Notes under the pieces: model-generated
Databases searched by the model: none
Told to the model about the DNA's origin: nothing
The model's input: only the letters and a program-made list of their open reading frames with translations
Translations under genes and position numbers: made by a program
NCBI GenBank assembly: GCA_000720375.1
Contig: JOAA01000046.1
Coordinates: 30,382 to 94,381, forward strand
DNA length: 64,000 nucleotides
Origin: Rhodococcus rhodnii
Lineage (GTDB): Bacteria > Actinomycetota > Actinomycetes > Mycobacteriales > Pseudonocardiaceae
Direction of reading: 5' to 3'
Part shown: one piece after another, positions 16,192-24,591 of the stretch
How the letters are laid out: every line of letters begins with the position of its first letter
Numbering within the stretch: position 1 is the first letter of the stretch

Positions 16192-16575
16192 TCAGGCGCG
16201 GCGGCCGTAAGTGCGCGGATCCACGGGCTGTGCGGACTTGGCAAGCCCGCCGACCACGAGACGGTATGAGTCGAGCACGAGCTCCTTCAACCGTTTCTCG
16301 TCGATGGTGCCCTCGCCGTTCACAGTGATCCAGTGCGTCTTGTTCATGTGATAGCCGGGGGTGATGTCTGCGTAGTTCTCACGCAGGGCTGCGGCGTCGT
16401 CCGGATCAGCTTTCAGGATCACGACCGGCCGCCCCGGCAGGTCGGTCGTGAGCATGAAGACCTTCCCACGTACCTTGTAGAGATCCCAGTCGGGATCGAC
16501 ACGATGCTCCAAGTCGGCGCCGGGCAGGTTCGCAGCGCAGTCGCCCGCGATCTTCTGCAGCTCCTGTCCGTCCAT
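16192..16575 (-). CDS. MmcQ/YjbR-family protein
   Basis: A 127-residue protein with the MmcQ/YjbR (CyaY-like fold) pattern: KVRGKVFMLTTDLPGRPVVI, LKADPDDAAALRENYADITP and GYHMNKTHWITV, a signature of this family. Members are small predicted DNA- or ligand-binding proteins of unsettled function. ATG 16575 is preceded by AGAGGAG. It lies downstream of the nitroreductase gene on the same strand with 89 bases between, so co-transcription is possible. Confidence 0.85.
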   Translation of the reverse strand: MDGQELQKIAGDCAANLPGADLEHRVDPDWDLYKVRGKVFMLTTDLPGRPVVILKADPDDAAALRENYADITPGYHMNKTHWITVNGEGTIDEKRLKELVLDSYRLVVGGLAKSAQPVDPRTYGRRA

Positions 16576-16664
16576 GGGGGAAGAACTCCTCTGTAGAACT
16601 ACGCGCCCAGACCGCCCGCCCTGACGAACTCGATGTCTCGAGGTTTCGTTTTCCAGGTGGTCGT

Positions 16665-17312
16665 TCAGGCGAAGGTGAACAGCTGGTCGGCGTCGAATCG
16701 CGAGATCGGGTTGGTGTACACCTTCCCCGGGTCGGGGTAGCCGAGAGCCAGCAGCACAGTCGTGCTGTGTCCGGTCTCGCGGATCTTGAACGCCTTGTCG
16801 ACGCTGGCCGGGTCGAAGCCCTCCAGCGGTGTGGCGTCGACGCCGAGCACGGCGGCCGCCATCATGGTCATGCCCACCGCCATGTAGGTCTGCTTCTCCA
16901 TCCAGTGGTTCAGGTCCTTGTAGCCGTAGTTGCGCAGGTTGAGGAAGTCGCGGGTCATCGACTCCCACCGCTCCTGCTTTGACGGGTCAGGAAATCGGCC
17001 GTCGGTCCGCTCCTTCGTGAACACCGCCTCGATGTGGCTGTCAGGTACATCCGCTCGGGTGGTGAGGATGATGGTGTGCGAGGCGTTCAGGACCTTCTCG
17101 GCGTTGTCCTGGAACCGCTCGCCCAGGTTGTTGGCGAGTCGCTCTTTGCCTTCGGGCGTGGCGAGGACGTAAAAGTGGTTGGGCTGCACGTTCACCGATG
17201 ACGGGGTGGAGCGCAGGAACTTGAGCAGCTGCTGAAGGGTTTCCTCCGGAATGGTCCTGCTGGGGTCGAAATACCTGGTGAGGTGCTTGTTCATGAGTGC
17301 GTCGAGGTTCAT
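16665..17312 (-). CDS. Nitroreductase-family NAD(P)H oxidoreductase (NfsB-like)
   Basis: A 215-residue FMN flavoprotein. Visible FMN-binding elements: HLTRYFDPSRTIPEE near the start, RSTPSSVNVQPNHFYVL (the S-S-x-N-x-Q-P motif) and a C-terminal LALGYPDPGKVYTNPISRF. The length and the motif match NfsB/NfnB-type oxygen-insensitive nitroreductases, which use NAD(P)H to reduce nitro compounds and quinones. ATG 17312 is preferred over 17324 because GCAGG precedes it. It is part of the redox cluster, with MmcQ/YjbR downstream. Confidence 0.87.
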   Translation of the reverse strand: MNLDALMNKHLTRYFDPSRTIPEETLQQLLKFLRSTPSSVNVQPNHFYVLATPEGKERLANNLGERFQDNAEKVLNASHTIILTTRADVPDSHIEAVFTKERTDGRFPDPSKQERWESMTRDFLNLRNYGYKDLNHWMEKQTYMAVGMTMMAAAVLGVDATPLEGFDPASVDKAFKIRETGHSTTVLLALGYPDPGKVYTNPISRFDADQLFTFA

Positions 17313-17360
17313 GCCAACCTGCATTCTTCGGGTGGTGGGTGGATAGGGAGCGGGGTTGTG

Positions 17361-18186
17361 CTAGTTCGCGCCACGGGCGAGCAGTTCGTTGATGCGCGTG
17401 AAAGTGATTCCTGCCGTCGCCGAGGCAAGGTCGCCCACGACGAGCGCCTTGGTGGCCCGCTCGAGTGCCTCCATCGCATGGGCGTAGAGCGCTGGTCCCA
17501 AGCTGATGCGCTTGACCCCCGCCTTCTGCAGTTCAGCGACTGTTGACACCTTGTCCGCAGGCGAGATGAGGACGTTGACCGGTTTCGGTGCGACAGCGGT
17601 GACGATCGCGACGACTGCGTCGAGGTCGGGTGGATAGGGGGCGTAGAGCACATCAGCGCCGATTTCGGCAAAGGCAGTCAGACGCCCGGATGGTGTCGTC
17701 GAGATCTGGCCGTCCTTGAATGAAGTTGTCGGTGCGGCCGGTGATGACGATGCGACCCTTACCCGCGTTGACGGCACTGCGCATGCGGTTGACAGCATCG
17801 TCGAAGCCACGGATTGGTTGATCGGGATCGGCCGAGGTGTCTTCGATCCCGATACCTGCCAGTCCAGCCGTCACAGCGGCTTCCACAGTCGCAGCGACGT
17901 CTTCGGGCGTGTCGCCGTAGCCGTCCTCGAAGTCTCCGTTGACGGGCAGCCCGGTGAGTCGGCCCAATAGCCGCGCATGAACGAGGTGCTCACCGCGGGT
18001 GACTTCGTGACGTCCGTCGGACCGGCCGAGCGTGGCTGCGAGCGCCGCTGACGATGTCGAGATCACCTCGAAGCCGGCATCGGCCAGCATCAGCGCTGAC
18101 AGGCCGTCCCATGCATTCGGCATGACGAGGCCACCGACGCGGGTGTGCAACGCCATGAACCTCTCATAGAGCTCGAAACCCGACAT
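17361..18186 (-). pseudogene. Isocitrate lyase/PEP mutase-family protein, one frameshift
   Basis: Frame 1 (from ATG 18186) encodes MPNAWDGLSALMLADAGFEV, DFEDGYGDTPEDVAATV and IVITGRTDNFIQGRPDLDDT, the substrate and Mg-binding segments of the PEP mutase/isocitrate lyase superfamily. At the GGG run 17685-17687 the frame shifts by one base and continues as LTAFAEIGADVLYAPYPPDL to a stop at 17361. Joined, the protein would be about 270 residues, the normal length. One extra G explains the break, so either a recent mutation or a base-calling error is possible. The catalytic KxxCG loop is absent, as in many oxaloacetate-hydrolase-like members. Confidence 0.8.
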
Positions 18187-18242
18187 GCCGAACCTCTCGA
18201 TTGTTGGAGACAGTGACTGATCGAGCGGCTGAGCGCGTCACC

Positions 18243-18713
18243 TCAGCGAGGACCCCGGCGCTCATGCCGACGTACCAACCGAACTGATGGCGGGATGTCG
18301 ACCTCGGTCTGGTTGACGTTGTTGATGAAATTGGTCAGCAGGACGTGCACCGCCACTGTGACGATCGCCAGGATCTGCGGGTCTGCGTATCCAGCACCTC
18401 GCACGGCAGCCAGTTCGCCATCGCTCACCTGACCGCAGGTCTCCACCAGCTGCTCAGCGAAACGAGCGACCGCGGCGCGCTTGGGATCGATCGAGCTCCC
18501 AGACCGAGCCAGGTCGATGTCATCGCTCGACATGCCACTGAGTTCGGACGACACGTACGTGTGCATCGCGAGGCAGTAGTCGCAATCGTTGGCTTGCGAC
18601 ACCGCTACCGCGATGGTGTGCCGCGTCTTTGCATCCAGAACCTGGCTCAAGATGCCCTGCAGAGTCATGACGACGTCGAGGACAGTCGGGTTCGACGCGA
18701 GTGTCGCGAACAT
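18243..18713 (-). CDS. AhpD-like carboxymuconolactone decarboxylase-family protein, N-terminally truncated
   Basis: A 156-residue protein from ATG 18713. The core has the AhpD redox centre NDCDYCLAMHTY (C-x-x-C followed by His), preceded by ILSQVLDAKTRHTIAVAVSQ. Such proteins reduce peroxides or act as thiol-disulfide proteins. About 40 residues usually found at the N-terminus are missing: coding traces upstream of 18713 run into the end of the SDR gene, whose own stop is lost. It may still fold from the internal ATG, but expression is uncertain. Confidence 0.65.
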   Translation of the reverse strand: MFATLASNPTVLDVVMTLQGILSQVLDAKTRHTIAVAVSQANDCDYCLAMHTYVSSELSGMSSDDIDLARSGSSIDPKRAAVARFAEQLVETCGQVSDGELAAVRGAGYADPQILAIVTVAVHVLLTNFINNVNQTEVDIPPSVRLVRRHERRGPR

Positions 18714-19494
18714 GTTCGTAGAAGTGTGTCCGATTCCCCACAGCTTGATCAGACAGCCAACCCTGCGCCCCGGCCACCATGATCTCTTGCCCCGTGACGT
18801 ACGCGGCATCGTCCGATGCCAGGTAAGCGACGGTCCTGGCGATGTCCTCAGATTCGGCGAGACGGCCGAACGGGTTCTTCTCCGCGATGGCCGCCATCGC
18901 CGCCGCGGCGTCATCGGAAATCTCACGCAGCGAAGCCCGCGTCATGGGAGTGTCGGTGAACCCAGGGCTGACCGCGTTGATCCGGATCCGACGAGGGGCG
19001 AGCTCGAGGGCAAGCGTTGGGATCATGCCCAGGAACGCGCCGTGCGACCCGGCCGTGACGCTGTTGCCGGTCAGGCTGCGCGTCGCTCCGATACCCACCG
19101 TGACGATGACCGAGGCCCCGTCGGACAGCAGCGGCAGCGCCTTGGCCAACGTGTAGAACTGCCCTTTGGTGTTTACAGCGAACACCTCGTCGTAGGCGGC
19201 TTCGTCGAAGGTATCCAGCGTCATCGGACGGCTGACGCCGGCGTTCAGGAACAGCGTCGTCAGACTCCCGAAACGTGCTCCGACTTCGGAAATGACCTCG
19301 TCGGTGGCAGTGAGCGAGCGCGCGTCAGCCTGCAGGACCAGGACTTCTTCTGGCAGCTCCTCCCGCGCCCGAGCGACACTCTCCAGACGTTGTCCTGTGA
19401 CAGCAACGCGGTATCCGCGCTTGTGCAGAACCTCGGCGGTCGCTTTCCCGATCCCGCTGGTACCGCCGGTGATCAGGGCTGTACGTGCCGACAT
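18520..19494 (-). CDS. Short-chain dehydrogenase with scrambled C-terminal extension
   Basis: From ATG 19494 (GGAG upstream) a classical SDR: GGTSGIG cofactor motif at about residue 10, LFLNAGVSRP, and GFTDTPMTRASLREI after the active site. The catalytic Tyr-x-x-x-Lys is not where expected: around residue 150 the sequence reads TAGSHGAFLGMIPTLALELA, with H-G-A-F in place of Y-x-x-x-K, so activity is doubtful. The natural end VTGQEIMVAGAQGWL is reached near 18752, but no stop follows; the frame continues for about 75 residues out of frame through the AhpD-like gene. A deletion joining the two genes explains this. The 60-bp element E3 lies about 175 bases upstream. Confidence 0.75.
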   Translation of the reverse strand: MSARTALITGGTSGIGKATAEVLHKRGYRVAVTGQRLESVARAREELPEEVLVLQADARSLTATDEVISEVGARFGSLTTLFLNAGVSRPMTLDTFDEAAYDEVFAVNTKGQFYTLAKALPLLSDGASVIVTVGIGATRSLTGNSVTAGSHGAFLGMIPTLALELAPRRIRINAVSPGFTDTPMTRASLREISDDAAAAMAAIAEKNPFGRLAESEDIARTVAYLASDDAAYVTGQEIMVAGAQGWLSDQAVGNRTHFYEHVRDTRVEPDCPRRRHDSAGHLEPGSGCKDAAHHRGSGVASQRLRLLPRDAHVRVVRTQWHVER

Positions 19495-19669
19495 GGTGAT
19501 CACTCCACTTTGGTAATCGTCTTGATTGGACAGCGCCATGGCAATGCGTCGAGCCCAGCTAGCGCCTGGAATGCAAGGGGCCTCACCGGCAGTCGCTGTA
19601 TTTGCCGGACGAAAGCTTTCTGGCCGTTGTCATGCCAGACTCCCTTGGACGCAGTAGCAACCGATAGAC

Positions 19670-19729
19670 GCTAACCTGGTTTTACCCAGGAATCTGGGGC
19701 CACTTGACGCCCGGGAACGGGAACCAATC
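19670..19729 (-). repeat. 60-bp repeated upstream element, copy E3
   Basis: Third copy of the element at 5817-5876, the most diverged (about 48 of 60 positions agree with E1; the half-site reads CAAGTGGCC). It is flanked on the right by a MocR 3-prime-end fragment, as E1 is, and on the left by an SDR gene. Confidence 0.6.
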
Positions 19730-19741
19730 ACGTGGGCGCGT

Positions 19742-19825
19742 TCACCGAAGAGCGCGAACCAGCGCGACCAGCCGACTGACAGCGGCTCACCATCAGCGCA
19801 AACGCCACGCCGTCGCGCGATGACG
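19742..19825 (-). pseudogene. MocR 3-prime-end fragment
   Basis: The minus strand ends with bases encoding LVALVRALR and a stop, matching the end of the MocR at 5889-7301 (LDALVRALR), and further in RDGVA-x-FA matches its preceding segment in another frame. Only about 28 codons with indels remain. Together with E3 this shows a duplicated MocR flank. Confidence 0.6.
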
Positions 19826-19890
19826 AACTGCAAGAAACTCATAAACCGATGTCCGACCAAAAGAAAAATGTCCTACTGAGGTCGTCAATC

Positions 19891-19994
19891 TGTCTGGATA
19901 CGCCTGACGCCATCTACGTCCGCGCCCCCGACTCAGCTGGTCGCACCATCCCACACGGACTAGACATGACCGGCGAGGTGCCGCGCTACCTCCA
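19891..19994 (+). pseudogene. Fragment of the unknown gene at 50667-51011
   Basis: About 100 bases align to the middle of the 114-residue hypothetical gene at 50.7-51.0 kb (shared peptides IYVRAPDSA and RTIPHGLDMTGE), with roughly 90 percent identity by eye and one base missing after CGCCTG. No start and no stop in phase, so it is debris of a second copy. Confidence 0.75.
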
Positions 19995-20073
19995 ACGGCC
20001 GGCGCCTACTCAGCAACCGAGCATGGTCCACCACCAGCACAGGCCGATCAAGCCCGGCGACGGCTTAGGGATC

Positions 20074-20640
20074 TCAGACGTCGGACACGTCAGGTTTGGA
20101 GGGTGTCTGCTTGCGAGGCCGAAGGTTTGTCAGTTGTGACACGGTTGGCAGCGGTCCGCTCGTCCAGAATTTCTTTACCGCAACCTCGACAGCCGTTACG
20201 GCGACCTCTGCCCAACTGTTCTCGGTTGTCGCCAGGACGATATGGTCTGCCTGGAGCAACCGAGCAGTCCCAACGAATCGGCTCACCGCCTTATCGGTGC
20301 TTTTCTTGGCCGTCTTCAGCTTGGAGTTGGACTTCGCTTCACCGACAACGACCTTGCCGTCGATGATCGCAGCGATGTCAATCTCCGATTGGCTTTCCCG
20401 CCAGTTGACAAGCAACTCAGGTGCCCACATGACAGATCGCTTGCTGCTACCGAGCTCAGCCACGGCCAACAGTGGGACATCACCGTTCTGCGTCAGCAGG
20501 TCGGTAACAACCTGATCAAGCGAGTAGTACCACTGAGGTTCCGAGCACTCCTTGTTCCAGCGCTCGTGTGTCAAACTGTTGTTCCGCCCGCACACCTTGC
20601 ATGTGAACCCGAGATCGGGCCGTGGCGATGGGTGCCACAC
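20074..20640 (-). pseudogene. PD-(D/E)xK nuclease-like protein, C-terminal part
   Basis: A 188-residue frame. Residues about 85-107 read SEIDIAAIIDGKVVVGEAK, an E...D...E-x-K arrangement typical of restriction-endonuclease-like folds. Before it lies a zinc-finger-like FTCKVCGRNN with a further Cys near ECSEP. A stop codon lies directly before the first codon (GTG 20640), so the N-terminal part is either missing or in another frame; a possible continuation in a shifted frame (ELQSIATECGTH) exists just upstream. It may be the remnant of a larger DNA-processing or restriction protein. No partner genes are near. Confidence 0.5.
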
Positions 20641-21031
20641 TCAGTCGCGATGCTCTGCAACTCCACCGGTGTAGTCGCGGTGATCGGATAGGAACTTGCT
20701 TCCTCCCGGTCGAGCATGTCCCTCATCGCTGACGCCTCCGTCGTTCGCCCTGCTGTTCAAGGCTCGCCGGGGGCTACCACGCCATTTCCATGATCAAACC
20801 CGCCCGTCCCGATCGAACAACCGATCACTCAGCCAGAAGCTCGCCGGGAGAACCGCAAAACAAACCGCGCCACACCATGCGCGCGTTATTACCGACCGAA
20901 GTTCGAAAACGTACAGTGAGGACATGTAAATCAATTCACAATCAGCAATTTTCGATACCGACGCCCGCCGAAATCGCAGCAGCACCTGGCAGCCACCGGT
21001 TCATCTGGGGCGTGGCGGGTACCCGCGCGTC
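20641..21031. other. Intergenic, mostly unremarkable
   Basis: About 390 bases before the aconitase gene. Besides the possible frame-shifted continuation of the nuclease-like fragment at the left edge nothing coding is convincing. The stretch 20890-20960 is AT-richer and may contain the aconitase promoter, but no clear -35/-10 pair can be fixed. Confidence 0.35.
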
Positions 21032-22975
21032 ATGGGTAGAAACCTGGCACGCAAGCTGATCGAATCGCATCTCGTGCACGGCGAGATGACGCCGGGTGCG
21101 CCGATCGAGATCCGGGTCGATCAGACGCTGACACAGGACGCCACCGGCACGCTGGTGATGCAGGAGCTGGAGGCGCTGGGGCTGGACCGTGCCCGTACTG
21201 AGGTGAGCGTGCAGTACGTGGACCACAATCTGCTGCAGGCGGACGAGAAGAACGCCGAAGACCACCTGTTCCTCCAGTCGGCGTGCCGGCGGTTCGGGCT
21301 GTGGTTCTCCAAGGCGGGCAACGGCGTCTCGCATCCCACGCACATGCAGCGGTTCGGCATTCCCGGCAAGACGATGGCCGGCTCGGACTCGCACACGTGC
21401 GCGGCGGGTGCGCTGGGCATGCTGGCGATCGGTGTGGGCGGGCTGGAGGTCGCGTTGGCGATCGCCGGTCGTCCGTTGGGGCTGCGGATGCCGGAGGTCT
21501 GGGGTATCGAGCTGACCGGGCGGTTGCCGGCATGGAGTTCGGCCAAGGACGTGATCCTGGAGGTGCTGCGGCGGCACGGTGTGCGCGGCGGGGTGAACCG
21601 GATCATCGAATACCACGGGCCTGGTGTGGCCACATTGTCGGCGATGGACCGGCATGTCATCGCGAACATGGGCGCCGAACTCGGTGCCACGTCCACCGTC
21701 TTTCCCGCCGACGCGGCGGTACGGGACTTCCTGCGCGGTGAGGGCAGGCAGCGCGATTTCGCCGTGCTGTCGCCGGATCCGGACGCCGACTACGACCTGA
21801 TCGACCACATTGACCTGTCCACTGTAGAACCTCTTGTCGCGAAGCCGTCGTCGCCCGGCAATGTGGTGCCGGTTCGTGATGTCGCGGGAACGCCGGTCAG
21901 CCAGGTCGTGATCGGTTCGTCGGCCAACCCCGGCCTGCGCGACTACGCGGTCGCCGCCGCCGTGCTCAAGGGTCGCCAAGCCGACCATTCGGTGAGCGTG
22001 GACATCAACCCGTCGTCCCGGCAGATCTTCGCCGACCTGACCAAGATGGGCGCGACGTTCGACCTGATCGCCTCCGGTGCGCGCATCCATCAAGCCGGGT
22101 GCATGGGCTGTATCGGGATGGGTCAGGCACCAGCCGTCGGACACAATTCGCTGCGGACCTTCCCTCGTAACTTCCCTGGCCGATCGGGCACGGCCGAGGA
22201 CTCGGTCTGGTTGTGCTCTCCCGAGACGGCCGCGGCATCGGCTCTGACCGGGGTGATCACCGACCCACGAGACCTTGGTATCGAATATCCCTGCCTCGAG
22301 CTGCCGGAACAGGCCACGGTGAACACCGAGATGCTCGTCGCGCCGCTGCCGACCGACCAGGCAGCACGCGAAAAACTGGTACGTGGGCCTAACATCTCGG
22401 CGCTGCCGGACTTTCCCGCGCTGCCGAGCAAGATCGAAGTACCGGTGCTTCTCAAGCTCGGCGATGACGTCTCCACTGACGAAATCTCGCCCGCTGGGGC
22501 ACGGGCGCTTCCGTTCCGGTCCAACGTGCCGAAACTGGCCGACTTCACCTTCGGCCAAGTCGACGACAGCTATGCGTCCCGCGCCAGGGAAACGGGCGCA
22601 CACATCGTCGTCGCCGGCCAGAACTACGGGCAGGGATCCTCACGGGAACACGCCGCGATCACGCCACGGTATCTCGGCCTGCACGCGGTGATCGCGAAGT
22701 CGTTCGCCCGGATTCACTGGCAGAACCTGGCGAATTTCGGCGTGCTGGCCCTCGAGTTCACGGAACTCGCCGACTACGACCGTATCAGCCCAGGCGACGT
22801 GCTGACGCTCGACGACCTGCCGAACGCGTTGCGATCCGGGCCGGAACTGCGCATCCGCAACATCACCAAGAATGAGCACTACCGGCTGCGGCATCGCCTG
22901 TCTCCGAGCCAGATCGACGCCGTTCTCGCCGGCGGCCAGATTCCTCGGCTGGCCCAAAACCGGCCTGACACGTGA
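21032..22975 (+). CDS. Aconitate hydratase-family protein
   Basis: A 647-residue aconitase of the short single-chain type. Motifs in order: GSDSHTCAAGALGMLAIGVG (substrate and first cluster Cys), HQAGCMGCIGMGQAP (two further [4Fe-4S] Cys), then the swivel domain with GDDVSTDEISPAG and GQNYGQGSSREHAA. The length is shorter than AcnA (about 900) and fits the putative bacterial aconitate hydratase subfamily, in which the reaction (citrate to isocitrate or a related isomerisation) is likely but not certain. The ATG 21032 has a weak ribosome binding site. A DUF5313 membrane protein follows at 43 bases. Confidence 0.88.
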   Translation: MGRNLARKLIESHLVHGEMTPGAPIEIRVDQTLTQDATGTLVMQELEALGLDRARTEVSVQYVDHNLLQADEKNAEDHLFLQSACRRFGLWFSKAGNGVSHPTHMQRFGIPGKTMAGSDSHTCAAGALGMLAIGVGGLEVALAIAGRPLGLRMPEVWGIELTGRLPAWSSAKDVILEVLRRHGVRGGVNRIIEYHGPGVATLSAMDRHVIANMGAELGATSTVFPADAAVRDFLRGEGRQRDFAVLSPDPDADYDLIDHIDLSTVEPLVAKPSSPGNVVPVRDVAGTPVSQVVIGSSANPGLRDYAVAAAVLKGRQADHSVSVDINPSSRQIFADLTKMGATFDLIASGARIHQAGCMGCIGMGQAPAVGHNSLRTFPRNFPGRSGTAEDSVWLCSPETAAASALTGVITDPRDLGIEYPCLELPEQATVNTEMLVAPLPTDQAAREKLVRGPNISALPDFPALPSKIEVPVLLKLGDDVSTDEISPAGARALPFRSNVPKLADFTFGQVDDSYASRARETGAHIVVAGQNYGQGSSREHAAITPRYLGLHAVIAKSFARIHWQNLANFGVLALEFTELADYDRISPGDVLTLDDLPNALRSGPELRIRNITKNEHYRLRHRLSPSQIDAVLAGGQIPRLAQNRPDT

Positions 22976-23017
22976 TCCGCAGGATCGAGGTGTCGTATCG
23001 GCCCGGCGAGGTAACCA

Positions 23018-23389
23018 GTGTGTATGGCGAAGCCATGGCCAGGTCCTTTTCTCTGGTTGTGGTACACGTTCGGCGGTCGGTTGCCCGATCGGTACCGCGA
23101 GTGGGTTCTGCACGACTGCACCACAAGCACCTGGCTCTGGCGGTACGCCGCACGGATCACGGTGAAATCGCTCCCGTTCCTGATCGGCGGCTACCTGGTG
23201 TCGCAACTGCTCCCCGTGCCTGACTTGCCGATACTGGCAGCACTGGGCCTTGGCCTGCTTCTCGCGCTGTTCTTCACGTTGACCTCGGCCGAGGAGTTCC
23301 GTGAAGTCCGGCTGGCACAGCACGGATTCTCAGCAGGCATCGGCACGCACTTCGCCAACCGCAGACATATGGGCCGACGCCATCGTTGA
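23018..23389 (+). CDS. DUF5313-like small membrane protein
   Basis: A 123-residue protein starting with PGPFLWLWYTFGGRLPDRYR and containing EWVLHDCT, the signature I recall for DUF5313, followed by two transmembrane segments (about residues 50-90) and a basic tail. GTG 23018 is well spaced from GGCGAGG; ATG 23024 is an alternative. The family is found in actinobacteria with no established function. It lies between aconitase and transaldolase. Confidence 0.75.
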   Translation: MCMAKPWPGPFLWLWYTFGGRLPDRYREWVLHDCTTSTWLWRYAARITVKSLPFLIGGYLVSQLLPVPDLPILAALGLGLLLALFFTLTSAEEFREVRLAQHGFSAGIGTHFANRRHMGRRHR

Positions 23390-23480
23390 ACCAAGGCCGC
23401 AGCTCAACGGTTCGGGTGTCAGCCATGGCTCGGCGGGTATTCCGAAGAGTCACCCGTGTACACCGTGAGGAGGAGCCACG

Positions 23481-24575
23481 ATGGCGATGCGACTGCACGA
23501 GTTGGCCCAGCACGGTCAAAGCGCTTGGGTCGACTACCTTTCCCGTCCTTTCCTGCACACCGGCGAACTAGCCGGGCTGGTCGCTGACGGGGTGGTCGGG
23601 GTGACGTCGAACCCGACGATCTTCCATGGCGCGATCGCCGAGAGCGATGCGTATGACGATCAACTGCGTGAGGTGCTGCGAACGGAGACCGACCCGAAAG
23701 AAGTCTTCCTCGAGATTGCCCGTGACGACATCCGTACCGCGTGCGACCTGCTGCGCGGCGTCTTCGGGCACACCCCCGACGGGTGGGTGTCGCTCGAGGT
23801 CGACCCCCACCTCGCCCACGACACCCAGGCCACCGTCGAGGAAGCAGTCCGGCTGCACCGGATGGTCGACAAACCGAACCTGTTCGTGAAGATCCCGGGC
23901 ACCGAGGCCGGGCTTCCCGCGATCGAGGAGTGCGTCGCCCGCGGCGTCCCGATCAACGTCACCTTGCTGTTCTCGCTTGAGCGCCATCGCGCTGCGGCCA
24001 AGGCATACCTGCGAGGGTTGCGGCGGCTGCGTGAGGCCGGCGGCGAGCTGAGCACGGTTGCCTCGGTCGCGTCGTTCTTCGTCTCCCGGGTCGACACCGA
24101 AGCCGACCGGCGCCTGGACGAGATCGGCGGCCATGACGAGCTCAAGGGCACGCTGGCGATCGCCAACGCCAAACTGGCATACCTGACCTACCAGGAACTG
24201 TTCACCGGCCCGGACTGGGACGAACTCGCCGCCGCCGCCGCGTCCCCGCAACGATGCCTGTGGGCCTCCACGTCGGCGAAGAACCCCGCCTACCGCGACG
24301 TTCGGTACGTCGAGGAGCTCATCGGCCCGGATACCGTCAACACGATGCCGCGCGAGACCATCTCGGCCTTCCAGGACGACGGGGCGGTCGCCGACACCCT
24401 GGTCCGTGATGTCGACGCCGCCCGCCGCACCCTCGATCGTTTCGCCGACGCCGGAATCGATTACGACGACGTCGTAGCCGTGCTGGAACGAGAAGGCGTA
24501 GCGAAGTTCGCCGCGTCGTTCGACAAGCTCTTCGACGCGATCGCCGACAAGCGCGACCACCTCGTCCGAACATGA
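23481..24575 (+). CDS. tal: Transaldolase
   Basis: A 364-residue transaldolase of the long actinobacterial type, which exchanges dihydroxyacetone units between sugar phosphates in the pentose phosphate pathway. Seen: GVTSNPTIFHGAIAES near residue 40 (substrate-binding Asn), the Schiff-base lysine in NLFVKIPGTEAGLPAIEE, INVTLLFSLERH, and WASTSAKNPAYRDVRYVEEL. ATG 23481 follows GAGGAGGAG. The universal stress protein gene begins 16 bases downstream, so the two are probably co-transcribed. An isolated tal next to stress genes suggests metabolic adaptation rather than housekeeping. Confidence 0.93.
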   Translation: MAMRLHELAQHGQSAWVDYLSRPFLHTGELAGLVADGVVGVTSNPTIFHGAIAESDAYDDQLREVLRTETDPKEVFLEIARDDIRTACDLLRGVFGHTPDGWVSLEVDPHLAHDTQATVEEAVRLHRMVDKPNLFVKIPGTEAGLPAIEECVARGVPINVTLLFSLERHRAAAKAYLRGLRRLREAGGELSTVASVASFFVSRVDTEADRRLDEIGGHDELKGTLAIANAKLAYLTYQELFTGPDWDELAAAAASPQRCLWASTSAKNPAYRDVRYVEELIGPDTVNTMPRETISAFQDDGAVADTLVRDVDAARRTLDRFADAGIDYDDVVAVLEREGVAKFAASFDKLFDAIADKRDHLVRT

Positions 24576-24591
24576 CTCAACGGAGACAACA

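Noticed and set aside
16576..16968. Extension of the MmcQ/YjbR gene into a 258-residue protein
   Set aside because: The added part lies in the nitroreductase gene in another frame, and a good ribosome binding site precedes ATG 16575.
20942..22603. Minus-strand 553-residue frame across the aconitase gene
   Set aside because: Arg/Gln/His-rich shadow of the aconitase codons without motifs.
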